A stretch of DNA of 64,000 bases. It comes from Sycon ciliatum. Taxonomy: Eukaryota > Porifera > Calcarea > Leucosolenida > Sycettidae. The DNA lies in NCBI RefSeq assembly GCF_964019385.1, contig NC_088645.1, positions 14,514,985 through 14,578,984 on the forward strand. The letters are read 5' to 3'. Shown piece by piece: positions 40,254 to 51,487 of the stretch. Under the pieces are notes generated by a model that did not search any database, was not told where the DNA came from, and saw nothing but the letters and a program-made list of their open reading frames with translations. How positions within the stretch are numbered: position 1 is the first letter of the stretch; each line of letters starts with the position of its first letter. The position numbers and the translations under genes are program-made.

Positions 40254-40696
40254 GCGTCGGAACCGCACCGGCCGGGGCGGCCATGGCCGCCCCACTTTTT
40301 CGGCCGTTTTTTTTTTTTTTTTTTTTTTTTTTAGCACACTGCAACAAAGCGCGATGATCTCAGCGCAAACGTGGCAAATCCTTGTCCCCGATCGTGGTTT
40401 GTTGCAGAATCAAAAGTCCATTTACACTGAAATGGCACCAAATGCCTGGGAATGCTTGCAATTGGCTTCAATTTTTGAATTTTTTTCCCGGGGGAGGGTA
40501 ATGTTTGTCCCCGATCGTAGCATCTTCTTGGTTTTTTGCAGAATCAAAAAGTCTTTCATTGTAGTTACCGTACACTGAAATGGCACCAAATGCCCGGAAA
40601 TGCTTGCAATTGGCTTTAATTTTTGAAATTTTTTCCCGGGGAGGACCCCCGGACCCCCCTGCCATGGCCGCCCCACTTCCAAAGTCGTTCCGACGC
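40254..40696 (+). repeat. Dispersed GGCC-hairpin repeat, copy c (most complete)
   Basis: The ends GGGCGTCGGAAC (40252-40263) and GTTCCGACGCG (40684-40694) are inverted. Inside are the perfect palindrome GGGGCGGCCATGGCCGCCCC (40274-40293), ACTTTTTCGGCCG, a T run, the AGCACACTGCAACAAAG segment, an internal ~120-bp duplication (AAATGGCACCAAATGCC at about 40430 and 40577) and GGGGAGGACCCC. No coding capacity. Confidence 0.6.
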
Positions 40697-41299
40697 GCCT
40701 GCATCCTGCAGTGTTTACAGTCGTTTTCTTCGACAAATCACGTTGGGGAAAACCCAGATTTGCGAGCCTGAGGGACAGATTTAGCCAAGCTGCCAATGAC
40801 CCATTCTAGAACAGTAAGCTACAGAACCGCCACGGCAATGTACCCCTCCCCCCAACACACACGCACAAACAGAAGCACATCTGAGCCCACCAGTGCGACC
40901 TATTTGCAATGTGCACATTTCAAGCCACTGTCCATAGCATGCCGCAGTGCAGCAAACTGAACAAATGCTATTTTGGACTACTGTAAAATCGGGCGGCAAA
41001 GAACGGGCACCGGAGAATATCATTCTAAGCTAGAAAGTCATCAAATCAACGTGCCAGGCTTAACGATTTAGGACTACATGTGTGCCACGGTGTTTTCATG
41101 CAACACTGCATACACAGCAGTGGTGCTGTGTGATGAGCGTTTTCAGACCCGAAACTCTGAGTACTACAAGGAAGGACCTGGTTGTACTGTTGCTGTTTGT
41201 GAATTTTTTAAACTTCAATAACTGTGCACTGCCCCACCGGAAAAGGGAGAATGGGAGAACATGAAAATGACAAAAGAGAACAATGGGAAGGTGGGTGCT
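40697..41299. other. No recognised feature
   Basis: Unique-looking sequence up to the gypsy insertion site at 41300; short frames lack domains. Confidence 0.35.
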
Positions 41300-41303
41300 A
41301 CAG

Positions 41304-41539
41304 TGTGACTGAAAACTCTCCTCCCGGACTCCACAGCAACACAACCGGATAGGACGGGAATATTATAATTATTAGGACTGAACAAACATGAAACGGGAAG
41401 TACAAAAAGGAAAAGACTACATACCAGCCGCCATCAAAATCGGGCTCAACACAACCACAGGCACTACATCATTGCGCAACAACTTTGGAGCATGCGCATG
41501 CTTGGCCAAGTCCTGTTACCATGGGACCACTCTATCACA
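41304..41539 (-). repeat. 3' LTR
   Basis: A 236-bp direct repeat identical to 46146-46381. A purine-rich tract (minus strand GGCGGAGGAG, 41540-41549) lies immediately internal to it, as expected for plus-strand priming. Confidence 0.95.
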
Positions 41540-41859
41540 CTCCTCCGCCTGGTAACAGGGAAATTGTATCACCAAAGTGAACGGGCAAAGAAACATTCCA
41601 AGGGGACAAAAGTGGAAAGAAGGGACACAAAATGCGGGAAAGAAGACAACGGTCTCGCAGATGGACCATACACACGGATATACATAAAAGATGGCAAACA
41701 GCAAGTGAAGGGCAACCATACCGGAACCGAATAGAAAAGAGAATACCCACGCAACCAGAATAGATGCGGCACGAGCAGCCACAAAGCATATGGTGCAATG
41801 TACCGTCACACGAAAAAGTCCAGAATGACACATGCAGTACATGAACACAACGGTGTGAG

Positions 41860-44800
41860 TTACGTACGGAACCGACCAGGGACCTGCAGACTGGAACGAT
41901 CGCGCAAACCATAGCCATGGACAGGCGTGTCAGGCATGGCATCATGTACGGGGGGCGTCTGCAACACGAGCTGGACAACGGGGTCCCGGTCGTCAGCCTC
42001 CACTGCCGCCGGCGCGTCGGCAGGGCCATGCGCATCAGGAGCCTGTGGATCTCTCTTCAGCAAATCCACGTTCACCAGCTTGGAGCGACCATCAGCTGTG
42101 GCATTACGGACTGTCGACGGGGAGATGATGCGGATTACGTGCCATCCAGATTCGAAGGGGGTGAGAATCTTCGAATGCCGCTCCGGACGCCGAAGAAGGA
42201 CGGCAGTGTCAACGGGGTATGGACACTCGGGCACGGGAGCATCGAGGAAGTCAAGCCGTGCTAGCTCAACTTCGAGGTGATCGCGCAGGCGGGCAGACTT
42301 CCGCTGCAACTTGTCCACCCAGGCGCTGTCGGACAGTTCAGTGGAATCTTGTTCGATGAGAAGACGGTGAGGCTGCCAGCCGTGCATGGCTTCCATCGGG
42401 CTAATCTTCGTAGCGGTGTGCGGGCGAGAACGGTAGTGGAACAACAGAAGCTCGAGGGCAGTCTCCCAGTCGTCATCATCCTCGAGCGTCTTGCGGATGA
42501 TCGTCAACAGCGTCCGGTTGAAACGTTCCACAGAACCTTGTGACTGGGGATGTCGAACAGCGCCCCGCTGGACCGTGACGCCAAAGGACTTGAACAGGGC
42601 TGACACAATGGCATTGACGAACTCAGTGCCATTATCGCTACGCACAACCTCAGGCGCGCCCCATCGTGAGCAGATAGAGACCATGGCAGCAGCGACCTCC
42701 GCCGAACAGTGGCGCTTCATCGGGACAACTTCGACCCACTTGGTAAAATGGTCGATGCAGACGAGTACGTAGCGGTAACCAGAACGGCTGACACCAAGCT
42801 CCAAGGTATCGATGGAGACAACACTCCAGGGACCGTTGGCGGAGACAGGTCGTGTCGGTGGCACACCGGGGCCACCACGAGGGTTTGCAGCCGTACAGGG
42901 GGGACAGCGGCGGATGAAGTCCTGACACTTCTCGGCCATGTTGGGGAAGTAACAGACACCCCGGAGAAACCGCCACATGACCTCCCAGGAGGCGTGGCCA
43001 GTCTGTTGATGGGCACCCCGAAGAACGAACTCTTCGATGTCATTCGGCACGACTGGTACTGACATGACCTCGTTAGGGGGTAGCTTGACGCTCCGCATCA
43101 GCACGCCATCCACGACGGTCAATTGCTGCTGAACACGCTGGAATGCCGGCGAACGGACAGCATGGCCGGCCACAAGGTCCTCGACGACAACCGGAATCAC
43201 CTCGTCCTGCTGCTGCGCCGCGGCAATCTCGCCCAGGGTTAGGACACGCCAGGCGGCATCATCAGCGACAGCGGCGCCAACGACATCGGCATCACCAATC
43301 GGGCCAGACATCTTCGCAGTCTGGCGGGCAAAGCGGAGGAACGGCGGTGGGACACGTGTGAGCTGATCAGCAATGTTTTGCTGTGTGGGTACCCAGACCA
43401 CGTCAACACTCATGCCGGACGAGTCGACGATATCGAGAATAACCTGCAGCCGGCGTTGCACGAGGACTTCGTGCAACCCACTGACGTGAACCCGCTTGAT
43501 GTTGTCGAACAGAGAACGCAGCCACCCATGCACCGTCTGGGAGTCGGTCATGATGCACAACTTCGGGATACGCCAAGACGACGCGAGAGTGAGGCCCTTT
43601 ACCACGGCATCTAGCTCGGCGACGTTGATGTGGCGTTTATCGGTGGCACCGCGGAGCCACGACTGGTCTTCGAGTACAGTACCATCAGCTTCGAGCACGA
43701 CACCGTAGGCAATGCTGGAGGCGTCGCACCAAACACGCCAGTCTTGGGGATCGTCCGCAGTCCAGGCTCCATGAACAGGGTCGTCGCCCTCCACACGCTT
43801 TGCCGCATCGTGGCAAAGGTCGCACAACTCCTGGGGGACAGCTGCATCCCAGGCATCCGTTGTTGCAGACGCCAAGCGCTTCAGCCAGCTAGCCAAAGGG
43901 CGCAGATAGCCACAGACCGGATAATGACCAGTCAGTTGACCACACCACTGGAATACATTCCGCTTAGTCATCTGGGTAGGAGGGGGTTGCAGTGGCTCGC
44001 GTCGCTCCCACTGGCCATCGTGCGTCTGCAGACCAAGGACGCGAGTCGCATCAACGTCCACAGCAGGTTTCGTAGGCAATCCATGGGCGGTCAGCGCGTC
44101 CGCAAGGGCCTCCGCCTGATCTGTCGGCGTGATGATGTCATCAATGTAATTATCGGTGTCGGTGAAGTCACGGGTCACCCATTTCACAATAGTGTCCAAG
44201 ACTTTCGGCGCAATGGCAAGGCCAAAGCCCATGCGCTCCATCACGTACTGTCGTCCTTGCCAAACGACCATCTGGAACCGCTGCTGGGTTGGGTGGATGC
44301 GAACATTCAGGAAGGCCTTACGGATGTCGACAATCTTGGACGCGCCTTTCCGTTGCCGCCACTCGCGAAGCTTCTCAGGGCACGCGGGTGCCTCCCGACC
44401 AGGGCTGGAGATGATCCGAACGTTCAGCGCACGGTAGTCCAAACACGGACGCACGGGTGTGGTAGGCTTATGTTCCTGACACACAGCCAACAGTGGCAGT
44501 ACAGCGCCTGGTGGACCATGTCGATCAGCATCATACGGTACAAGCCATCCCTCCGCCAGCCAAAGGTCAATCTCGGCCTGGAACTTGGCCTCCTGCTCCG
44601 GTGACAACTTCTGGCGGGAGTATTCGCCAATACCAGAGCCAATAGGGGCTTGCGGTGGTGCGCCTGCCGACCAACGCCATTGGACTTCCCAAAAACCACG
44701 CTCGGCGTCGAAGGCGACCTCAGCATCACCCATGGACAGGGTGACATTCGGCCCATCTCGTGACACAGAGACATCGCGTGGCAACTTAGCGGAGCTCTCC

Positions 44801-46065
44801 GGGTTGTCAGACTCGGACGTGGTATCGGATGCAGTTGACGGATCACGCTGGCGACCAAACCATACGGTTGCGAGGACACCATCGGGGGCATAACCAAGGT
44901 GCACGCCACCCACGGAGGAGATAATGTCCAGTCCCAGAAGGATATCAGCGTCAACCACATCCAAGGTGTCGACAACGAGGAAATCAGCAGTAACTTCAGG
45001 CAGGTGCACTTTGTCATCGTCACGATGAACAGTCAACCGGACTTGCCCAGACACCACAACTTCCTGCCCATCGATGGCGGTAATGCGCGGGTTGGACTCT
45101 ACGAGCTGAACGGGTACACCCAACTCGGAGACAACGCGATAGCTGATCAAGGACTTACTAGAGCAGGAATCCACGGCAGCACGCAGCCTGGCCTGGCCCT
45201 CACTATAGACATGAATCCTGGGCAGCGACGAACAGGGACTTGCCACGACACTGAGGCAGGCATTGCCCGTGGTCGACGAGCCAGAGCCCGCAGCACAGGC
45301 GGTACTAGTGGGCGTCTGAGAAGAACTGGCACCACCACTAGACTTCAGCTGAGGGCACTGACGCTTGACATGGCCGGGCTGCTGACAATGAAAGCAAACA
45401 GGAGGACGTCTCTGCCGGTTCGGGCAATCGCGCCGCAAATGCCCAGTCTGATGACACTCATAGCAGAGGCGACTAGGGGTGGAACTGCCACTGGGTCGTC
45501 GAGCAGGGCTGGCTGCCAGAGCAGCAACGGGTTCCTTGACTAAGCTGCCCGCAGCACAAAGGGCACGGGCCTGGGCTGCAACTGAGCTTACCGTAGCCCC
45601 AGCAGGTTGAGAGGCTGCATTCAAACGAAGCTGCACGGCGAAGTGAGGCGGAAGCCCCACCAGGAACTGCTCCAAGAGGATCGGGTCCTTGCCGTCCGCT
45701 GCCTCCTTGTGTCCACTTAGCCGTTGCAGCCGCCGAAGATCCGCCAAGTAGGCGTCGACAGTTTCGTCCGCTCGCTTCCTCCGCTTGACAAACTGGTGGT
45801 AGGCATCGGCAGGGGTGACTGAAAATGACTCCACGAGCCGCTGCTTTACCTTGGCCTCGTCCTTCTGATCATCACTGGCCATCTCACACCAAACAGTGAA
45901 TGCATCACCCGACAAATACAATGGGAGTACGGCCATCCGGGCTTCTGACGACTCAAGCTTCTGGATGCCTGCCACCACCTGGAACTTCTGCCAGAATTCA
46001 TCCAGATTATCATCGCGCCCCCGAAAAGGTCGCAGCAAATTGTCCACGCGAGGACCCGACGCCAT
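41860..46065 (-). CDS. Gag-Pol polyprotein of the Ty3/gypsy-like element
   Basis: One frame of 1401 codons from the ATG at 46065 (MASGPRVDNLLRPF) encoding all proteins for retrotransposition. In order, with rough positions: capsid-like region (1-180); two CCHC knuckles CYECHQTGHLRRDC and CFHCQQPGHVKRQC (about 200-240); aspartic protease with AAVDSCSSKSLIS, where the usual D-S/T-G reads DSC (about 290); RT with LDYRALNV, GFGLAIAPK and an intact NYIDDI (about 510-640); RNase H with WCDASSIAYG, NVAELDAV and TDSQTV; integrase with HHCC zinc module, then SIDTLE, SDNGTEF and QSQGSVE (DDE). No stop or frameshift separates gag and pol, so expression as a single chain is inferred. The DSC triad is odd and should be compared with relatives. 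Confidence 0.93.
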   Translation of the reverse strand: MASGPRVDNLLRPFRGRDDNLDEFWQKFQVVAGIQKLESSEARMAVLPLYLSGDAFTVWCEMASDDQKDEAKVKQRLVESFSVTPADAYHQFVKRRKRADETVDAYLADLRRLQRLSGHKEAADGKDPILLEQFLVGLPPHFAVQLRLNAASQPAGATVSSVAAQARALCAAGSLVKEPVAALAASPARRPSGSSTPSRLCYECHQTGHLRRDCPNRQRRPPVCFHCQQPGHVKRQCPQLKSSGGASSSQTPTSTACAAGSGSSTTGNACLSVVASPCSSLPRIHVYSEGQARLRAAVDSCSSKSLISYRVVSELGVPVQLVESNPRITAIDGQEVVVSGQVRLTVHRDDDKVHLPEVTADFLVVDTLDVVDADILLGLDIISSVGGVHLGYAPDGVLATVWFGRQRDPSTASDTTSESDNPESSAKLPRDVSVSRDGPNVTLSMGDAEVAFDAERGFWEVQWRWSAGAPPQAPIGSGIGEYSRQKLSPEQEAKFQAEIDLWLAEGWLVPYDADRHGPPGAVLPLLAVCQEHKPTTPVRPCLDYRALNVRIISSPGREAPACPEKLREWRQRKGASKIVDIRKAFLNVRIHPTQQRFQMVVWQGRQYVMERMGFGLAIAPKVLDTIVKWVTRDFTDTDNYIDDIITPTDQAEALADALTAHGLPTKPAVDVDATRVLGLQTHDGQWERREPLQPPPTQMTKRNVFQWCGQLTGHYPVCGYLRPLASWLKRLASATTDAWDAAVPQELCDLCHDAAKRVEGDDPVHGAWTADDPQDWRVWCDASSIAYGVVLEADGTVLEDQSWLRGATDKRHINVAELDAVVKGLTLASSWRIPKLCIMTDSQTVHGWLRSLFDNIKRVHVSGLHEVLVQRRLQVILDIVDSSGMSVDVVWVPTQQNIADQLTRVPPPFLRFARQTAKMSGPIGDADVVGAAVADDAAWRVLTLGEIAAAQQQDEVIPVVVEDLVAGHAVRSPAFQRVQQQLTVVDGVLMRSVKLPPNEVMSVPVVPNDIEEFVLRGAHQQTGHASWEVMWRFLRGVCYFPNMAEKCQDFIRRCPPCTAANPRGGPGVPPTRPVSANGPWSVVSIDTLELGVSRSGYRYVLVCIDHFTKWVEVVPMKRHCSAEVAAAMVSICSRWGAPEVVRSDNGTEFVNAIVSALFKSFGVTVQRGAVRHPQSQGSVERFNRTLLTIIRKTLEDDDDWETALELLLFHYRSRPHTATKISPMEAMHGWQPHRLLIEQDSTELSDSAWVDKLQRKSARLRDHLEVELARLDFLDAPVPECPYPVDTAVLLRRPERHSKILTPFESGWHVIRIISPSTVRNATADGRSKLVNVDLLKRDPQAPDAHGPADAPAAVEADDRDPVVQLVLQTPPVHDAMPDTPVHGYGLRDRSSLQVPGRFRT

Positions 46066-46128
46066 CACTATACAGGCCGTCGACCAAAAACACTGTCAGA
46101 AGAAACGAATAAGACTAGGTTCAGCAAA

Positions 46129-46143
46129 CGGGTTTCGGCACCA
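46129..46143 (-). promoter_or_regulatory. Primer-binding site complementary to tRNA-Phe
   Basis: The plus strand reads CGGGTTTCGGCACCA, the 3' end of metazoan tRNA-Phe including CCA. On the element strand TGGTGCCGAAACCCG begins two bases after the 5' LTR. Fifteen bases match; the match ends there. Confidence 0.9.
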
Positions 46144-46145
46144 CT

Positions 46146-46381
46146 TGTGACTGAAAACTCTCCTCCCGGACTCCACAGCAACACAACCGGATAGGACGGG
46201 AATATTATAATTATTAGGACTGAACAAACATGAAACGGGAAGTACAAAAAGGAAAAGACTACATACCAGCCGCCATCAAAATCGGGCTCAACACAACCAC
46301 AGGCACTACATCATTGCGCAACAACTTTGGAGCATGCGCATGCTTGGCCAAGTCCTGTTACCATGGGACCACTCTATCACA
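46146..46381 (-). repeat. 5' LTR
   Basis: Identical to 41304-41539. On the element strand it contains an A/T-rich AATTATAATATTCC stretch that could act as a TATA element. Followed by the target duplication ACAG. Confidence 0.95.
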
Positions 46382-46521
46382 ACAGGGTAACCGTGTTGGT
46401 GAGTCTGGAGCCACTCCACCCATCCTTGGTCTCAGCATCAACATGCCACGAGAGCACCAGAAAAAAAGAAATTGTATTACTACTAATTTACTAGCTCTCT
46501 CTTTCTCTCCACTGGTCATAG

Positions 46522-47198
46522 AGAACTATACGCAGCCTGCGGGTCTTAGACTCCTGCCCAACCGTGAATTGATAGGTATCATCTTGCCAGCGAAGTCACT
46601 TCAATCAGGCACATGTATGTAGTGGAAACCAGGCTATAGTTTGTGGCGGTCAATTCATCAGCATGGCAAGTTGAATGGTGTAATTCCAGCACAAGTTGCC
46701 ATGTCTACCATTATGAGCGAGTGCCATAGCTTGATCGCTTTCATCACTTCAGCGATGGACGTGTGTGTGTGTGCGCGTGTGTGTGTGTGTGTGTTCGCGC
46801 GTGCGTGTGTGGGAGCATGTCACAGGCTGCTGGTTTCCGTGTCTATTTCACAGGGCAAGAGGATGAGAACATTGCCACAACGGCAGTAACTACCTTTCTG
46901 CACATCAACCATATGAGGTAAGCAGCCATTGTTGTCCTTTTGTTACAGTCAGTGCTTTCTGTGAGAATTACAGCTAAGCTAGCACCTTCTTCCTTGCATT
47001 CTGGCCTTTTCTCAGTCTCAAGCAAAGTCTATGTGGTCACAGTGCTCGTTGCTTGCGTGCATGATACTTTTGCACACACTAACCATTGTTCTCTGTTTTT
47101 GTGTCTCTGTTTCTTGCAGTGCAGGTAGTAGAGGAGAAAGCAGCAAGCCAGCGAGAAACAAGCCGGCGAAGAAAATTCATGCGAAGAAAATTCTATAG
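46522..47198 (+). CDS. Putative last three exons of an unidentified gene
   Basis: Three segments join in frame: 46522-46575 (acceptor GGTCATAG, donor GTATCA, reading NYTQPAGLRLLPNRELI), 46854-46917 (acceptor TTTCACAG, donor GTAAGC, reading QEDENIATTAVTTFLHINHM) and 47120-47198 (acceptor TTCTTGCAG, ending SSKPARNKPAKKIHAKKIL then TAG). Phases are 1, 2 and stop. The Lys-rich tail looks like a genuine C-terminus, possibly nuclear. I recognise no family. Upstream exons are not seen; the gypsy element inserted just upstream would then lie in an intron or 5' part. Splice sites are only predicted. Confidence 0.35.
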
Positions 47199-47489
47199 TA
47201 TTAGCCATCCCTATCCCCGACCACCATCCCCTACTGGAATGATTACTTTTATAGCCTACCCTGGCTGTGAACTTCACACTTGATGAGTGGCTAACCAACC
47301 ACCCTGGCCCTCAGCCAATGAGAGAACGACAGCCAGGGTGAACTGAGGGGACGATGTGGAGAATAATAATTATAATGTTGAAGGATGCAAAAGGGTGCAA
47401 ATCTAAAACATCAGCTAAGTGAGCACCATAAACCCAAAACGGAATGGAACCGAACAGAATAAGTGAACAATCAACAGTAAGGGGGGGGG

Positions 47490-47822
47490 AGAGAGGATAT
47501 TTTTTTGGAAAACCTTTCATCGGGCAATAAATACCAAAAATATCAGAATATTGCTCTCCAACTTGCCAAGGGGGGGGGGGGGTGTTGTGCCGGAATGAAA
47601 AAAACGAACAAAACCAATATGCCAGCTGAACACACACCACCGCGGACACACGCTCCAGAGAGGATATTTTTTGGAAACCTGGGGCAATAAATACCAAAAA
47701 TATTAGAATATTGCTCTCCAACTTGCCAATGGGGGGCCGGAATGAAAAAGACGAACAAAATCAATACTATAATTATGATGCCAGCTGAACACACACCACC
47801 ACCGCGGCGCGGACACACGCTC
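47490..47822 (+). repeat. ~165-bp imperfect tandem duplication
   Basis: Two consecutive copies, each starting GAGAGGATATTTTTT and ending near GCGGACACACGCTCC, differ by small indels and by the length of a poly-G run. Confidence 0.85.
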
Positions 47823-48262
47823 CTTCACCGGAAAATCAGTGGGCAGTAGGGAACAGACTGAACAAAATTCTGTACCAGGCAGGGGCAGGGGGGGCACAAC
47901 TAAGTAGCTGCTGATCTACTTGGTTGTTCTTGTTAATCAGCATGGTAGGAGAGAATGAAATAAGTAGCCAACAAGGAAAAGGAAGCGTTCACCCACATGA
48001 TGGATAAGCAAGTGCTTGGCAAAGAAGAACATTGGGCTGCACTAGCATAGTCTGGCAAAGCACAGGCTAATACTAAACGTAACAGTTAGCACATTGTGCA
48101 AAGCAAATATACGAAAACAAACAGGAGACAAACACTAAAGTAGTCTAATGCTATGCTATCATTCAGCGGCACTTAGTTCCTCCAGTCGCAATACTGAGTG
48201 CCAGCAAAGGCACTGCGGAGAGGTCAGGACCGATATTGCCACATAGTATCTACATCAGCCAG
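47823..48262. other. No recognised feature
   Basis: Unique sequence without domains or bounded repeats. Confidence 0.35.
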
Positions 48263-48263
48263 A

Positions 48264-48287
48264 CTCTCTCTCTCCCTCCCCCTCTCT

Positions 48288-48352
<65 letters not shown>

Positions 48353-48382
48353 CTCTCTCTCACACACACTCTCTCCCTCCCT

Positions 48383-48425
<43 letters not shown>

Positions 48426-48446
48426 ACTCTCACTCTCTCTCTCTCT

Positions 48447-48484
<38 letters not shown>
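48264..48484 (+). repeat. Compound CT/CA microsatellite
   Basis: About 220 bases of CT with inserted CA runs and CCCT variants. Frames through it are low complexity. Confidence 0.95.
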
Positions 48485-48486
<2 letters not shown>

Positions 48487-48990
48487 GTCTGCGCTCACCA
48501 GTAGAGGACATCAGCTGGAGACTGGGAACTGATCACACTCGTGATCGCATGATAACATGGCATGATGACATGGTTCAGGGAAGCCGGTTAGGCAGAGTAC
48601 AATCTGACACTGAATGTTGCCAGTCTCTCCTGCTGCAGGTCATCACTAACACACAGCTCTTCCACACAATCCAAAGTGCCTCACGAATGCCGCATGTCAC
48701 GGTCGGTATGACAAATACCAGTGCAGGTACAGCAAGAAATGACATACGTCGAAGTATTCATCATTTGCGCTGGATGAACCTTTGAGATCATGTGTCCATC
48801 CTTGATGGCAGGGCTGCTAACAGGATGCTACTCAGCACTTATGCATGCCAGATGTGTCTGAAAGTGAACCAGAGGACAGCACAAGACAGATGTTAAATCT
48901 TAGAACATGTCATGTGGGTTCAGTCAGTACTGAGCTGGCTACCAATTAAAAAGGGAATGGAAAATTCGGTCCATTTTAGAAGAGACAATA

Positions 48991-49260
48991 TATGAGCCAG
49001 CACACGCGAAAATCACCCTTAGTGACATATTTTCAGAAACTGAGATGACGGTGGATAAAGGCAGATGGATTTATGCAGAATTCAATGCAAAAAACGTTTG
49101 AAAAAATCTTGAGTAAAACTTGAGTTACGGGTCTTTTAGAAGATAGAGCATTTTACCTGATATATCGCACATCACACGAAAACAGAGAATGTTTGAAGTG
49201 AGTTTTCTCAGTTTGAAGTGCGTGTCACTAAGGTCGATTTTCGCGTGCGCTGGCTCATAT
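48991..49260. mobile_element. MITE, about 270 bp, TIR TATGAGCCAGC
   Basis: The left end TATGAGCCAGCACACGCG and the complementary right end GCGTGCGCTGGCTCATA pair over about 37 bp (with GTGAC inside). No clear target duplication, no coding capacity. Confidence 0.7.
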
Positions 49261-49873
49261 CTTCTAGATAATGATGAAGACTGGGGGACAGATTGATTGA
49301 TAACACCTTAGTATTTGGTGCTGCACATGTGAGAAGGGTGCTTAGCTGCACTTTACTGAAACGGAGAAAAATGCAATCGAAGTTTGAATTTACCATCGTT
49401 TGTGGTCAAAGACTGCGCATAAGACCGCACCACCACAGCATCATTGGTTTTGTTGAAGGATTTCCATCTGAATAGGCGGCGCGGAGAAAATAACTACTTG
49501 TATACTATAGCAATCAGATTTCCATACCGCAAGCTCCCATGTAGAGAGCAACACACAATTCCCCAAGTATCGCCGAAGTCGCACCAACCTCTTCTTCACA
49601 TAGATTTCCATATGGTGTTTTTTATATTATGAAAGATGGAGGAGCTGGCAACTACAAGTGCATGATAACTCAACGGCCTGCCCAAGGACCATAAGCAGAA
49701 TCTAGCATTGCGACCTGTCGTATCTGCATGTGACAGCCCTATCACAGGCGTTTCCATCGTATTGGACCGCATTCAGCTAATTCAGTTTGTCCCTGTGCAC
49801 CTGGCAAACACAACTGAAGCCATCGACCATACCTGCCAACTATGCCCTGGCAGGAGCGCCCTAGAGGACACTA

Positions 49874-50583
49874 CAGTCAACTTCGCCAATAACGACATTC
49901 AGCGGGGCATCAGAAAAGTGTCCTTATTCGCGAAGTGTCCTTATATCCGAAGTCCCATTTGAATGTATGTGAACCCATATTTTGTATAGTATGACATGCA
50001 TATCAAAATGAAGCTCTTTTCTTGCTCTATGTCAATGTGTACTTTATTTTCATATTGCAGTTGAAAGGAACTAAAAATTCAATATGCAAGGAAAATCAAT
50101 TGAAAAATATGCCTTTTTGAGCCATCTACAGGGCCAGAGACATGTACATGTACATGTATGATGATTACTGTACAATCTTGTACAACTACATGTACATTGT
50201 ATACATATACAGTCATGTACATGTAGATGTGCTGGTAAATCCAACAATTTTGAAGCCAACATAAAAAAGGAAGAAAAAGTCCCCCCTTGGCTGTATTTTC
50301 TTGCATGTGTACCTTTATATCCATCACCATAGGTTCTGGCACTTCTGCATGACAGGTACTTGAAATAGCTGTCAAAAGCCCAGAAAGTCGTTATTCAAGC
50401 AGTGAATATGAGTCTGGGGGCACTAAAAGCATGTCGCTATACGCGAATTGTCGTTATTCAGATAGTCGTTATATCCGAAGTTAAATGTATACAGTTAGAT
50501 GGGACTTTGCTCTGGGCATGGAAATTCGGTCGTTATTCGCGAATTGTCGTTATATCCGCAGTCGTTATTAGCGAAGTTGACTG
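49874..50583. mobile_element. TA-flanked pogo/mariner-type MITE, 710 bp
   Basis: The terminus CAGTCAACTTCGCCAATAAC and its near-complement at the right end are bounded by TA (49872-49873, 50584-50585). Subterminal repeats of ATTCGCGAA and TTATATCCG occur on both sides. It interrupts the PLE RT just before the motif A aspartate, so it is younger than that copy. Confidence 0.88.
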
Positions 50584-51487
50584 TATAATAGTAACGATGG
50601 ATGTCGTGGGACTCTACCCCCATTATTCCTATTCGTGAGGATGTTGCGGTAGTGGGAGATGCGCTGCAACAACATTCTCCGCAAATCAATATGTTTGGCC
50701 TGTCCATGGGTTCGGAATCTGCTGTTGTTTGTACTAAGCCACAACCATTTTCGGTACGGAAACCAAGTCTAGCACCAAGCCGACAGCGTAGCTATGGGCC
50801 ACAACTAGGCACCGCCATTTGCTATCCTGTTCATGCACACGTTGGATGCCCGGCTTCTGCAGATATCGCCGCTCGCGCCACTCATGTACAAGCGCTACAT
50901 TGACGATGTCCTGATCATACGGACACACGGCAAGGAAAAACTTGTTCGATTGTTCGAAAACTTGTTCGATTCATCCAACTCTTCAATTCTGCACATCCGA
51001 AAATCAAATTTACCTTTGAGACAAGCGAGGTGAGCGGTTCGACCAACTACATGTACATGGATGTGACAATATCGATCCATGAATCTGGTCTTATCGAGTA
51101 CACACTGTACCAGAAGCCATGCAGTAGCGGATCACCTTAAAGTTATAGATTACACATCGGATGTTATCTTTCACATGAAGTTGGCTGTCACTTCTTCCCA
51201 AATCCTCCGGGCGCAGAGGCTTTCATCAAGTCCCCACATGCGTGCAGAAAGTGAACAAATGATGGATGAACAACTTCGACTAAATAATTACCCATGTCGA
51301 ATGATAGAAGAAGCACGCATAGTATCCAGCAAGCCAAAAGTCGTCAAAGAGCAAATCCATGCTGTGCGTTCCTGAAACCGCCATACAAGTCTGATCAAGT
51401 CCATCATGCCGTTCATAAAGCCATTCGAATATACAACATCCCTGTGAGACTTGTGTATGAGCATACCGGTAGCTTGAAGCGTACACT

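Larger units (their letters stand above)
41304..46381 (-). mobile_element. Full-length young Ty3/gypsy-like LTR retrotransposon, 5078 bp
   Basis: LTRs of 236 bp (41304-41539 and 46146-46381) are identical in my reading, start TGTGA and end TCACA. The element is flanked by the 4-bp duplication ACAG (41300-41303, 46382-46385). On the minus strand the order is 5' LTR, primer-binding site, one gag-pol frame, a purine-rich tract and 3' LTR. Identical LTRs and an uninterrupted frame mean recent insertion and possibly current activity. No envelope gene is present. Confidence 0.95.
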
